From JAXHMB01 sp034521755 (GTDB taxonomy: Bacteria; Bacteroidota; Rhodothermia; Balneolales; Balneolaceae): DNA of 64,000 nt. Position 1 is the first letter of the stretch. Each line of letters starts with the position of its first letter. The stretch covers positions 62,001 through 126,000 of the forward strand of contig JAXHMB010000003.1 of NCBI GenBank assembly GCA_034521755.1, in the 5' to 3' direction. Positions 1 through 9,402 of the stretch are shown here, piece by piece. The position numbers and the translations under genes are program-made. The notes under the pieces were generated by a model. The model saw only the letters and a list, made by a program, of their open reading frames with translations, was not told the DNA's origin and searched no databases.

Positions 1-1
1 T

Positions 2-1358
2 ACTTTTGGTCAGAAGCATAACTTCAGGGCACTGTCTGATTATGCATCATTTAAGAATGAAGTGCCCCTGCAGTTTTACCGTGATATTGATATCGATGCG
101 CTGAAAAACGGAACCGCTGATCTTTATTGGCCGGGTATCGGTGGATAAATATGCCGTGTCCGCCGGCACTTCGGGCAAAGGGAAGCATCTGCCCATTACT
201 GAAGATCGCCTCAAGAGCGACCTGCCGGCTCACGCGCAAGGTAGTGCTTAGTTATCTGCGTCAGCAGCCCAACATCTTTAAGCTGATAGGAAGCCACCTG
301 AGTCTGCCCGGCAGCCCTGGAACACCATGATGGATTAGCCATTGGCGAGATAAGCGGCCATACCGGCGTCCGTGCTCCCAAATGGCTTAAAGCCCTGCAG
401 GTAGTTTCCCCGGATAAACTTACCCGCCTCAGTTTCAAAGAAAAGTTTGACCTTATTCTTGAAAAAGCTATTGATGCCAATTTAAAAGTCATCACCGCGG
501 TACCCAGCTGGATTTTGACACTGTTCCAGGAAGTGCTTGAGAAAACCGGCAAAAAATCCATCGCCGAAGTGTGGCCCAACCTGCATCTTTTGGTTTGCGG
601 CGGCGTGAAGCTGGCCAACTATCGCCCACATCTGGAAAAACTGATGGGTGATCTGAATCCCTACTTCATTGAAACCTATGGAGCCTCTGAGGGACATTTT
701 GCCTTCAGTGATGACTTCGACAGAAAACGACTTAAAGCTGATCACCGATAATGGAATATTTTATGAATTCATTGCCGATCCCCTGCCCGATGAAGAGTCA
801 ATGAGTATACAGGACACCATCCCGATTTGGGAGGTTGAGACCGGAGTGCCCTATGCTATGGTGATCAGCACCAATGCCGGACTGTGGCGCTATGCCGTCC
901 GTGATATCGTAGAATTTACTTCGGTCAGTCCCTATCGCTTTGAAGTAAAAGGACGCGTGTCCGAAATGCTGGATGATTATGGCGAAGGCCTGTATATCTA
1001 TGAAGCAGAAGAGGCTTTGAATAAAGCGGCCAAACAGCTGGGCGTACAACAAAGTGCTTTTACTATTGCCCCCACTCTGGCTTCTGAATCTGAAGTGCCC
1101 TTTCATCACTGGTTTGTGCAGTTTACGGAGCCTATACATGCTGATACGCTTAAGAAGATGGGCAAAGCGATTGATGAACACCTTGTTGAGATCAACCGGC
1201 ACGATGCCATTCGCCGGGAGACCGAGGCATTGTCAGCCCCAAAAGTGAGTTCTATTACTCAAGATGACATCAACCGTTGGATGGAAGCCTCCGGCAAGGC
1301 CAAAGCCCAGGGCAAGCTGCCTAAAGTACTGCGTGAAAATGTAGATGTAATGGGATAG
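2..1358 (+). pseudogene. GH3-family acyl-amide synthetase, frame-disrupted, 5' truncated by window
   Basis: Resembles the GH3 (auxin-responsive promoter) superfamily of ATP-dependent acyl-amido synthetases, which are common in Bacteroidota but of unknown substrate there. The similarity has to be read through all three forward frames: about 2-146 (ends LYWPGIGG), 147-230 (SAGTSGKGKHLPITEDR, the ATP-binding TSGT-like loop), 230-315, 316-725 (FIETYGASEGHFAF, the adenylate-site YGASE motif) and 725-1358 (YAVRDIVEF to the end). That makes at least four frame changes, with family-like sequence continuing across each. The upstream end is outside the window. Because leuS next door is broken the same way, I favour consensus errors over true decay. 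Family call fairly sure; intact or dead is not decided. Confidence 0.75.
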
Positions 1359-1417
1359 GCAATGCTCGTCTTTGGCCAACAATCATAGTAGCCTGAATCG
1401 TGTACGTCAGTCGCTTA

Positions 1418-2359
1418 TCAGTACAAATACCCCCAGGCAAAGAATACCACATAGGTCAGTACCAATACGACACCGGCCCAGCGTGATATCGATTTGCGAA
1501 TCATCAGGAAAGTCACAAACAAAACCGTAGCCAGACTCAGCGGCAAGTACACGTTAAACACATCATTACTGATAGGAACCGGTCGAACAAGGGCTATCAC
1601 ACCGGCGTTAAAAAGAAAGAAAGCCATCACAGAGCCGATGACATTGCCCACCGTTATTTCAGCTCTGCCTTTTAATGCTGCCGGAAGTTCGCGGGCCAGC
1701 TCTTCAATACTTACCAGCAAAGCAAGAATTGTAATCCCAAAATGGTATCGGAAAATACCCAGGCCGCTTATAATGGCTTCCCGAAGACTTCACAAGCAAT
1801 TCACTTCCGGCAATAATAGCGATCAGGTGAAATGCCAAATAAGCCCACTGCTTTCCACTTGCCCATCTCTTCGCCTTCTTCGAGCACTTCGGCTGCTTCT
1901 TCGGTTGGTTTAATATCCAGCCCTTGTCGCCCAAGATAAATGAGATACCATACGGCAAGAGCATATCCCAGCAGCAAAATAGCGCCATCCAGCCGCGATA
2001 ACATTCCATCAAAGCAAAGAGCTCCAAACAATATCACAGCCCACCTGTACCAGTGGGATCTGCATGGGCACTTCTTCAAACTTCATTGGAGAAATGATAG
2101 CCGTAATGCCAAAAGCCAGTGCAATGGCTACGATGGCCGAACCGATGATGGTTCCAACAGCGATGCCTGTTACTGCATCGTATGATGCTACCGCTCCCAG
2201 GCCCAGGTTCTCAGGGTCAAATCCTATAAATATTACGCTAATCAGGAAGCTGGATACCCCAAAACCAAGTGAGGTGCCTACGGTAGACTCTACCAGCTTT
2301 TCAGAAAAGTATACAACCAAAAGAAGGCCGGCAATAAATAAAATGGCAGAAGTTAACAT
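1418..2359 (-). pseudogene. CaCA-type calcium/sodium antiporter, frame-disrupted
   Basis: Membrane antiporter of the Ca2+:cation family (YrbG-like), exchanging Ca2+ for Na+ or H+ across the inner membrane. Both alpha repeats are visible. The first follows the N-terminal helix (FSEKLVESTVGTSLGFGVSS, then TIIGSAIVAIALAFG). The second begins with GSELLVKSSG and continues through IEELARELPAALKGR and GNVIGSVMAF. An acidic cytoplasmic loop (EEAAEVLEEGEEMGKW) lies between them, as is usual. The protein must be joined from three minus-strand frames: start at 2359, breaks near 2055-2075, 1780-1850 and about 1720-1740, stop at 1418. The total of about 310 residues is normal for the family. The frame breaks are probably sequence errors, given the broken leuS upstream. 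Confidence 0.78.
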
Positions 2360-2411
2360 AGATTGACAGATTTTTGATAAGATCTTCTGTTAATAGAGAG
2401 CTTTGTAGTCC

Positions 2412-4849
2412 CTACTTTATCACAAGATTAACTATGCGTCCGGGCACAAAAATTTCTTTGACCAGCTCACCCTCATCAAGGTAACGCTGAATGTTATCAT
2501 CCTCTTTGGCCAGCGAAAGTACAAACTCCTTGTCCTTGGCTTTATCCGTACTGACCTCAATATTAGCTTACTTCACCATTCACCTGTACGGGATAGGTCT
2601 GTGTTTCTCTCATGAGGTATTCCTCTTTAAACTGCGGCCACGGCTCGTAGGCAATACTTTCATCGTGACCCAATTTAGACGCACAGCTCCTCAGAAATAT
2701 GCGGTGCAAAAGGTGACAGCAGTTTTATAAACTGCTCAATGATTGATTTAGGAACTTGCTCCCACTTGTTGGCCTCGTTGACAAAAATCATCATTGCCGA
2801 AATAGCCGTGTTGAATGACAGTTCTTCAATATCATTACCAACCTTCTCAATGCATTCGTGCAGAACTTTGAGTTGAGGCTTAGAGGGGGCACTGTCCGTA
2901 ATCTCATCAGTCAGCTCTCCGCTTTCCGTATCAATGACCAGTCGCCAAACTCGTCCAAGGAAACGATACACGCCATCTACATCTTTCGTGCTCCACGGCT
3001 TCACCTGCTCCAGCGGGCCCATAAACATTTCGTAAAGGCGCATGGAGTCAGCTCCATATTCTTCAATGATGTCGTCAGGATTTACCACGTTGCCGCGGCT
3101 CTTGGACATTTTCTCTCCGTTTTCTCCAAGAATCATGCCCTGGTGCACCAACTTCTGAAAAGGTTCTTTGGTTTTCAGGATGCCGCAATCATATAAAACT
3201 TTGTGCCAGAACCGTGCATACAGCAGGTGCAGTACCGAGTGTCCGGGCTCCGCCACGATATACAGTCCAACCGGCATCCAGTAATCTTCCTCTTTGGGGT
3301 CTATGGGACCTCTTCAAATTCAGGACTGCAGTAGCGCAGGTAATACCAGCAGGAACCGGCCCACTGCGGCATAGTATTGGTTTCACGCTTAGCCGGCTTA
3401 CCCGTCTCGGGATCAGTCGTATTTACCCAGTCTTCTGCATTGGCAAGCGGCGGCTCTCCTGTCTTTGTAGGCTGAAACTTCTCTACATCAGGCAAGGTAA
3501 CAGGCAGTTCATCTTTGCTTACCGGCTTGGGCTCACCATCTACATGAATGATTGGGAAAACGGCTCCCTCCTCAAGGCGCCCCTGACGAGAAAACAGCCA
3601 GTCGCGCAGCTTGTAGTTTACTGCCTTTTTACCGGCTCCCTTATCTTCCAGGAGTTCAATAATCGTTTCTTTGGCTTCTTCAATGCCCAACCCATTCAAA
3701 AAGTCACTGTTAATGGCCTCTCCTTCCCCGGTGTAGGCTTTACCTTCAAAATCTTCGGGCGGCTGTACGGTGCGAATGATGGGCAGATCAAACTTCTCCG
3801 CGAATTCCCAGTCCCGCTCATCCTGACCGGGTACCGCCATAATAGCGCCGCTACCATATGTTGCCATCACATAATCAGCTATCCAAATAGGAATTTCTTC
3901 GTTGGCCGGGTTGATGGCATAAGCCCCGGTAAAGACCCCGGTTTTTTCCTTACTGAGCTCTGTTCGTTCTAATTCAGATTTTCTTGCCGCTTCTTCCTTG
4001 TACGCTTTAACTTTAGAGAGCTGATCTTCAGTAGCAATCTTTTCAGTAAGATGATGCTCGTGGGCCAATGACCATATACGTAGCTCCAAAAATCGTATCC
4101 GGACGCGTAGTAAAGACTCTTATTTCCTCATCATAATCAGCTACCTTAAAATCAATATCTGCTCCAAGTGATTTTCCTATCCAGTTGCGCTGCATTTCTT
4201 TAGTAGAATGAGGCCAGTCTAAATCATCCAGTCCTTCCAGAAGTCGGTCGGCATACTCGGTGATCTTCAATACCCACTGGCGCATAGGCTTGCGTACTAC
4301 CGGATATCCCCTGACCTCACTCTTGCCGTCTATGACTTCTTCATTTGCCAAAACAGTACCCAGTTCAGGACACCAGTTTACCGGCACATGATCTTCATAA
4401 GCCAAGCCCTTTTCATAGAGCTTCAGAAAAATCCACTGCGTCCATTTGTAATAATCAGGATCGGTAGTATTTACTTCGCGGTCCCAGTCGTAGCTAAAGC
4501 CCAGTGCCTTAAGCTGCTCCCGAAACTTGTTGATATTCTCCTCGGTCGTATCCCGGGGATGTGTACCGGTCTTCACCGCGTATTGCTCGGCCGGGGCAGA
4601 CCAAAGGCATCCCAGCCAATCGGGATGCAACACATTAAAACCGTTCATGCGCTTGTAGCGTAGCAACAATATCCGTAGCTGTATAGCCTTCCGGATGACC
4701 GACATGCAGCCCGGACCCACTGGATAGGGAAACATATCCAGCACGTAATATTTGGGCTTATCATGATTCTCCGGCGTTTTAAAGGTCTTTTTCTGCTGCC
4801 AGTATTGCTGCCACTTGGTCTCTATTTGCTGCGGATCGTATGAACTCAT
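2412..4849 (-). pseudogene. leuS: Leucyl-tRNA synthetase, reading frame broken at six or more places
   Basis: Charges tRNA-Leu with leucine; essential in bacteria. Starts at 4849 (MSSYDPQQIETKWQQYWQ). The class I HIGH motif (GLHVGHPEGYTATDI) is near 4700 but in a different frame from its flanks. HPIGWDAFGLPAEQ near 4610 is also out of frame. The editing-domain region (TTRPDTIFGATYMV) ends at a break near 4080. The KMSKS motif (GEKMSKSRGNVV) is near 3100. The C terminus (GRIVNLVIK, then stop at 2412-2414) is reached only after breaks near 3300, 2678 and 2572. The total span of about 810 codons is normal. An essential gene with conserved sequence on both sides of every break points to consensus errors rather than a dead gene. 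Confidence 0.9.
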
Positions 4850-5094
4850 GTATTGCTTTGGTTAATATTATTCAATTATTTGATAGAACACAGATAACGA
4901 AGAACCGACTGATTTCCACAGTTTTTAGTCGGTGGCAATCCACCCAATCCGTTTTATCCGCGTTCTATTTGAAGATGCCAAAGATACACAAAATATCCTG
5001 CGGTGTGAAGAAGGGTTTTGAGGTTTCTTCTGAAATTGATTTATAAGCAAAACTTCCGTAGAATGATAGAAGAGAGAAACAAAACCCGTTCGTT

Positions 5095-5545
5095 ATGAGC
5101 AAATTGCTAAAGATCCTACCCTTCTTTATTAGCCGCTGCCTGCGATGGTTCCTTGCAGGATGCTATTGATAAGCCCAATGATTCTATAGAACCCAAGCTG
5201 GAAATCTCTATCAGAAACAATCACCCCCGATGATGGCTTTAGAGCCAACTATACCCTTGAAAATAAGTCCGGCGAATTGGTAACCTATCATTTTAATGGA
5301 CCTAGGAGTTCCTGGAAGATCAAAAAAAGGGTATAACTGTATACGACCATAGTAGTAATAAAAACATTGGCTGGACACCTTCTAACTCCAAACTTTATAT
5401 ACCAGGCTACAGCTCCAGAACATTTAACCTGAAGGTTTCCTTTAGATATTTAGATCAGCGCCTTGAGGAAGGAACCTATACGTTAGAGGTGTTTATGTTT
5501 GCCGGCGATGGGCAAAAAGCCAAAACGCAATTTGTGGTAGAATGA
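5095..5545 (+). pseudogene. Small secreted or lipoprotein gene, frame-disrupted
   Basis: Starts at ATG 5095 with a hydrophobic leader (MSKLLKILPFFIS) that, after one frame change, continues as AACDGSLQDAID, a plausible lipobox cysteine. Further changes near 5215 and 5310 are needed to read on through ENKSGELVTYHFNGP, GWTPSNSKLYIPGYSSRT and EEGTYTLEVFMFAGDG to the stop at 5543-5545. The all-beta pattern and the C-terminal 'EGTYTLEV' strand resemble BsuPI-type inhibitor domains, but this is a weak impression. It lies in the same stretch of frame-broken genes as leuS. Function unknown. Confidence 0.5.
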
Positions 5546-5589
5546 TACCTTTTCAAAGTCAACCAAACCAATTTCAAAGTGGAAGCAGC

Positions 5590-6015
5590 CTAACCAATTT
5601 CAGTACTTCCTTTGTCATTCCGGGCTTTCTCCATAAGCACCGCTACCTGAAATTCCAGTCGCTTCATCTCGCGCAGGATAGAATTTTTGTCCATTTGCAT
5701 CCAGTGCCAGAGCTTTAGCATTTGAGTAAAAAGGATAGCGATAAACATTGCACCGCCGTAATGAAGCATCAGCTCCATACCTTCTACCGTAAAGAATTTG
5801 TAGCCCCAGTAAAAAGCCAGGGCGGTAAAGATAAGCTGGAAGATAGTAACGAGTACGGCCCACCAGCCCAATTTTCCGGTATAAAGTCCGAACCACATTT
5901 TAAAGACGCCCTGCTGGTCCAGTTCATTATAAAAGTGAGCTTCTTCCCTACTTAAAGATTTTTCAATAAGCTGATCGATTTCTTCTTTATTCATCTGTTC
6001 CATGACATTCTCCAT
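5590..6015 (-). CDS. DUF6768 family membrane protein
   Basis: A 141-residue protein. The N-terminal 50 residues are acidic and helical (EEIDQLIEKSLSREEAHFYNEL), followed by two membrane helices at about 52-72 and 83-104 and a basic, helical cytoplasmic tail. The pattern matches DUF6768, a family usually encoded directly after an ECF sigma factor gene in Bacteroidota. Here the start at 6015 directly abuts the stop of the sigma gene (6016), so the two are surely cotranscribed and probably translationally coupled. By position it may be an anti-sigma-like or membrane-sensing partner; that is inference, not shown by the sequence. Confidence 0.8.
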   Translation of the reverse strand: MENVMEQMNKEEIDQLIEKSLSREEAHFYNELDQQGVFKMWFGLYTGKLGWWAVLVTIFQLIFTALAFYWGYKFFTVEGMELMLHYGGAMFIAILFTQMLKLWHWMQMDKNSILREMKRLEFQVAVLMEKARNDKGSTEIG

Positions 6016-6561
6016 TTAATTATCAATAAGTTCTTTGAGTTCTTCGCGAGCGTAGTACAGCCGCGACTTGACCGTTCCCACCGATATTTCCAGTACCTGA
6101 CCAATCTCGTTTATGCTCAGATTATCCAGGTAAAACATTTTAAGCACAATTCGCTGGGATTCCGGCAGCTGACTGATTCCTTTACGAACTTTATGTAATC
6201 GGCCCTGTTCTTCATCGGCATGATTGTTTGAATCGGTCCTGGACTGCTGCTCAACAGCCTCCATCTTTTTTCGGTTTCGCTGCTGCTGACGAATCCAGTC
6301 AATCGCCTTGCGTCTTGCTATCGTCAGCGCCCAGGCACTGAAACTAATTTTAAGCTGCAGGTATGTGAGTTCCCGGATGATATCATACCAACATTCCTGT
6401 GCCAGGTCATCTACCGGTTCACTATCTCCTGTATAATAACCGATCGTCCTACACAAGCGGGGATGAAATTCTAAAATCAGCACTTTCAGTGCTTGTTGTT
6501 CACCCTGCTGATACCGTTCAACCAGCTTCTCATAGTCAATATGTGTGTTATCTGCAGCCAT
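6016..6561 (-). CDS. ECF-type RNA polymerase sigma factor
   Basis: A 181-residue sigma-70 family regulator. Region 2 is at about residues 20-95 (DDLAQECWYDIIRELTYLQ, then ISFSAWALTIARRKAIDWIR). A charged linker follows (residues 95-120). Region 4 is at about 120-175 (LPESQRIVLKMFYLDNLS, then INEIGQVLEISVGTVKSRLYYARE), including the DNA-contacting helix-turn-helix. It directs RNA polymerase to a dedicated promoter set. Its likely partner is the DUF6768 membrane protein encoded immediately downstream with no gap. No separate zinc-finger anti-sigma gene is seen. The divergent DUF805 gene is a possible regulon member by position only. Confidence 0.92.
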   Translation of the reverse strand: MAADNTHIDYEKLVERYQQGEQQALKVLILEFHPRLCRTIGYYTGDSEPVDDLAQECWYDIIRELTYLQLKISFSAWALTIARRKAIDWIRQQQRNRKKMEAVEQQSRTDSNNHADEEQGRLHKVRKGISQLPESQRIVLKMFYLDNLSINEIGQVLEISVGTVKSRLYYAREELKELIDN

Positions 6562-6712
6562 GCTTCACCCATAAAGTCGTGCACCAATATAAAAGGTTCA
6601 CTTTTGCACTATTTTTTTTGAATATATCCAAAATAATTCCGAGAATACTGTAAATATAGGGCAGCAAACAACGGATGGGCTGCTAATAACTAAAAAAATT
6701 GAGGAGACATTT

Positions 6713-7099
6713 ATGCATTGGTATATCAAAGTATTAAAGAACTATGCTAACTTCAGCGGACGCGCTCGACGCAAAGAATACTGGTTTTTCGTCCTTTTCA
6801 ACACCATAATCAGTTTTGTTCTGGGGTTTACGGAAGGCCTTATAGCAGGAATGAGTGGTACTGTTGGACCTGACTATATTCCTATCGTCAGTTCACTGTA
6901 TATTTTAGCTGTGCTTATTCCATCTATCGCTGTTGGCGTACGCCGCCTTCATGACATTGGCAAAAGCGGCTGGTGGTTGTTTATTGGACTTGTGCCAGTA
7001 ATTGGTGGGATTGTGCTTCTGGTCTTCTTTTTTATGGAAGGCGACTCAGGCCCAAATCAGTATGGCGCTGATCCTAAAGCTAATGCCGCGGTCATTTAA
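6713..7099 (+). CDS. DUF805 family inner-membrane protein
   Basis: A 128-residue protein typical of DUF805 (YhaH/YhaI-like). It has the N-terminal family signature (NYANFSGRARRKEYWFFVLF), four predicted membrane helices, the conserved RRLHDIGKSGWWLF loop (about residues 82-95) and the C-terminal GPNQYGADPKA motif. Length is normal. A purine-rich ribosome site (GAGGAG) lies just before ATG 6713. The gene stands alone, divergent from the sigma factor operon, and ends in a strong hairpin. The biochemical role of the family is not known. Confidence 0.9.
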   Translation: MHWYIKVLKNYANFSGRARRKEYWFFVLFNTIISFVLGFTEGLIAGMSGTVGPDYIPIVSSLYILAVLIPSIAVGVRRLHDIGKSGWWLFIGLVPVIGGIVLLVFFFMEGDSGPNQYGADPKANAAVI

Positions 7100-7120
7100 T
7101 TTTAAATACATTCAGATTTC

Positions 7121-7156
7121 AGCTCCTGCAGACTTGGTTTGCAGGAGCTTTTTTAT
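7121..7156. terminator. Rho-independent terminator between convergent genes
   Basis: A perfect 10-bp stem (AGCTCCTGCA at 7121-7130, TGCAGGAGCT at 7140-7149) with a 9-base loop, followed by TTTTTATT. It serves the DUF805 gene on the plus strand. It reaches the stop codon of the convergent acyl-CoA reductase gene, so it may also act on that transcript. Confidence 0.85.
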
Positions 7157-8238
7157 TGGATAAGCCATTCCAAAATATCCACTCCATCCGGCCTCCAATA
7201 AAGCGGCGGGTTCTGAGCATCCGATAAAAACTCAACCTGTTCTTCTTTGCCGGGTATGTTAATATCAGGATGCGTGATATAAATGCTCTGCAGCTGCTCA
7301 CCGAATTCATCGGCCAGCTCGCTCACCTTTTGCTCATTTCCCTGCACCCAGTAGCAAATGAAATCCTGGTCCAGCTCCAGTCCTCCCTCCTGTAAAAGGA
7401 AGTCATCAAGCCAGGCCTGCGGACGTTCAATAGCTTTATTGTAGGCAAAGCGCTGCTGCAGTTTAGGCTTGGGCTTTTCATGCTGGGGATTGTCCAGCCA
7501 GAAAGCTTCGATATAGTCGGTGAGCTCACACTTTATGGAATCCAGGCTGTATGGCGATACCACTACCGCCACCGACCGGCACCCTTTGCCTCCGTATCTG
7601 AATACCGCCTCGACCAGTTCTTCCATATTTTGGGCTTCCTGATTATCCAGGTATGCCATAGAAAAATGAGCAGTACGAATTAAAAACTCTGTGTCTTCTT
7701 TTTTAAGATCATATTTGTCTATGGCTTCCATAACGCCGGGCACCGATGCTGATGATCCTGCAAAGAGCACAGCATCATTCTGCATCCCTTCAAAATCGTC
7801 CAGCCGGTGACTCCATTGTACATCAATACTACTCCAGACACCCGTATTCTTAACTTCATTTAGAAAAGAAGGCAGCAGATAGGGATCCTTACGTGATATT
7901 TTACCAACGTAATTGGCTCCACTCAGCAGTACCGCTATGGCATCCTGGAGGCCCACCAAAGGCAGGTTGCCGGCATGCAGGCAAAGTACATTTTTGCCCC
8001 TCGCATCTGCTTCATCATTTATACCGCTTCGCTCCACCCATTCTTCAAAAGCTGTTCTGCTGATATTCTTCTTCCAAACATTCAGCGCATGCTTGATGTC
8101 CGGAAAGCTAAAATACCCTTCCTCCACTGTTTGGGCAATAGCCTCCTTGAGATGCTCATTGTCATCGCTGAGCCAGCTGTCAATGACATCCAAAAGTGTT
8201 TTAATGCGTTCTTGAAGGTCAGCCATATTAATCTTCAT
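7153..8238 (-). CDS. LuxC-like acyl-CoA/acyl-protein reductase
   Basis: A 361-residue member of the LuxC family (NADPH-dependent fatty acyl reductase, aldehyde-dehydrogenase fold), which reduces an activated acyl group to an aldehyde. Visible are LCLHAGNLPLVGLQD (about 86-100), ANYVGKISRKDP, VLFAGSSASVPGV and GGKGCRSVAVVVSP, with Cys220 as candidate acyl-accepting nucleophile. I chose ATG 8238; a TTG at 8241 is also possible. The gene overlaps the end of the LuxE-like gene by 11 bases, so the two form an operon. No luciferase (luxAB) or acyltransferase luxD is present, so light production is not implied; the acyl substrate is unknown. Confidence 0.82.
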   Translation of the reverse strand: MKINMADLQERIKTLLDVIDSWLSDDNEHLKEAIAQTVEEGYFSFPDIKHALNVWKKNISRTAFEEWVERSGINDEADARGKNVLCLHAGNLPLVGLQDAIAVLLSGANYVGKISRKDPYLLPSFLNEVKNTGVWSSIDVQWSHRLDDFEGMQNDAVLFAGSSASVPGVMEAIDKYDLKKEDTEFLIRTAHFSMAYLDNQEAQNMEELVEAVFRYGGKGCRSVAVVVSPYSLDSIKCELTDYIEAFWLDNPQHEKPKPKLQQRFAYNKAIERPQAWLDDFLLQEGGLELDQDFICYWVQGNEQKVSELADEFGEQLQSIYITHPDINIPGKEEQVEFLSDAQNPPLYWRPDGVDILEWLIQ

Positions 8239-9208
8239 CAATTAAAAAATTACAGCCTCTCAAATCTTTGGGATTCCATCGTCCCAATACCTGAAATCGA
8301 TCCTTTTTGTCCATCACACCCTTATCACCGGTAAGGATAAACGGACATGAGTGAACATTTGCCAGGTCTACAACGCCGATCAGCCCTTCATAAAATGGCG
8401 GCAGCTGTTTCATGGGATCATCCGGATCACGAATGGTCACCTTCATCCATGGTACGCTGCGAAACCACTTGCCTCCCGTAGCATAAGCCTGACTTAACAG
8501 CTCGGCCATGCCGTATTCAGAATGGATGCGATCGTTTGCCAGGTCAAATCCATCAGCCAGTATATGATGCATTTCTTCCCTGCTCATTTCCCTTCTATGA
8601 GTCTTCATACCGCCCGTTTCTATTACAGTGCTGTTATTGGGCAAACTTACCGTTGAGCTTTCAGCTAAATCCAATAACCCAAATGCTGCACCAAAAAGAA
8701 TCAGCCGCCGGCCGGAAGCTTCGATTTCTTCAACGGTGGCTTGTTCCAGCGGTTTATCCAGCGATAGAAAACGGCTCAACCCTATGTCATCCTGTGCAAT
8801 AAGTTCATTTAGCATCCAGATCAGGGACGAATGAGGATTGTCGGCATAACCCGGCGTATAGGCCAGTATTACCGACTGATCTAAATCATAGAACTGGTTG
8901 AATCCATTGAGTATAGATTTCCGGTATAGATTGGTATCGGCTACCAAGTGCTTGCTTCTGTTCATTCCTGATGTACCACTGCTTTGAAAAATAATCTCAG
9001 GGTCGGGATCCGGTTGCATCGTAATTTGGGCCTCTTTAAAAGCCTGTATGGGAAGCAGCGGGATGTCGAAAGTGTGATCCGGTTCAACGCCCAAAGCCTG
9101 ACAAAAGCGTCCATAAACTTCATTATGCTGCCGTTGATACTCAAAAACGGCCATAGCTTTTTCCTCAAAAGACACTTCGGAAAAAATGTATGAGTTCCAG
9201 TCCTGCAT
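8228..9208 (-). CDS. LuxE-like acyl-protein synthetase
   Basis: A 326-residue protein of the LuxE family, which activates a carboxylic acid with ATP and hands the acyl group to a partner reductase. The nucleotide-binding loop IFQSSGTSGMNRSKH is at about residues 94-108. DRIHSEYGMAELLSQAY (about 220-236) matches the adenylate-forming-enzyme motif YGxxE. The C terminus overlaps the LuxC-like gene, so activation and reduction of the same acyl chain is the natural model. Pairs like this occur in non-luminous Bacteroidota, where their role is unclear. Start ATG 9208 gives a normal family length. Confidence 0.82.
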   Translation of the reverse strand: MQDWNSYIFSEVSFEEKAMAVFEYQRQHNEVYGRFCQALGVEPDHTFDIPLLPIQAFKEAQITMQPDPDPEIIFQSSGTSGMNRSKHLVADTNLYRKSILNGFNQFYDLDQSVILAYTPGYADNPHSSLIWMLNELIAQDDIGLSRFLSLDKPLEQATVEEIEASGRRLILFGAAFGLLDLAESSTVSLPNNSTVIETGGMKTHRREMSREEMHHILADGFDLANDRIHSEYGMAELLSQAYATGGKWFRSVPWMKVTIRDPDDPMKQLPPFYEGLIGVVDLANVHSCPFILTGDKGVMDKKDRFQVLGRWNPKDLRGCNFLIDED

Positions 9209-9221
9209 AGGGTATTCTAAA

Positions 9222-9378
9222 CTTTGATGTCATCCTGTTCGCCAGCTCTTGTGGAATCCCGCAAAGCGGGGCCACACAATGGCATTCCACAGGGGCATCC
9301 GGCGGATCAGGATCTGTGAATCTAAACAAAGAAGAAGCTAAAGATTCCGAAACAAGTTCGGAATGACACTGTGTTTTA
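9222..9378. repeat. Intergenic repeat-like sequence
   Basis: Non-coding DNA between purB and the LuxE-like gene with short nested inverted repeats: GGAATCCCGC/GCGGGG, TGGAAT/ATTCCA, and GTCATCC near 9230 against GGAATGAC near 9360. The word style (GTCATCC..., GGAATGAC) is that of dispersed repeats common in Bacteroidota. It lacks the terminal repeats of the three-copy family found elsewhere in this window, so I keep it separate. Confidence 0.4.
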
Positions 9379-9402
9379 ATAATCTCAGGTTTTATAAAAA
9401 CT

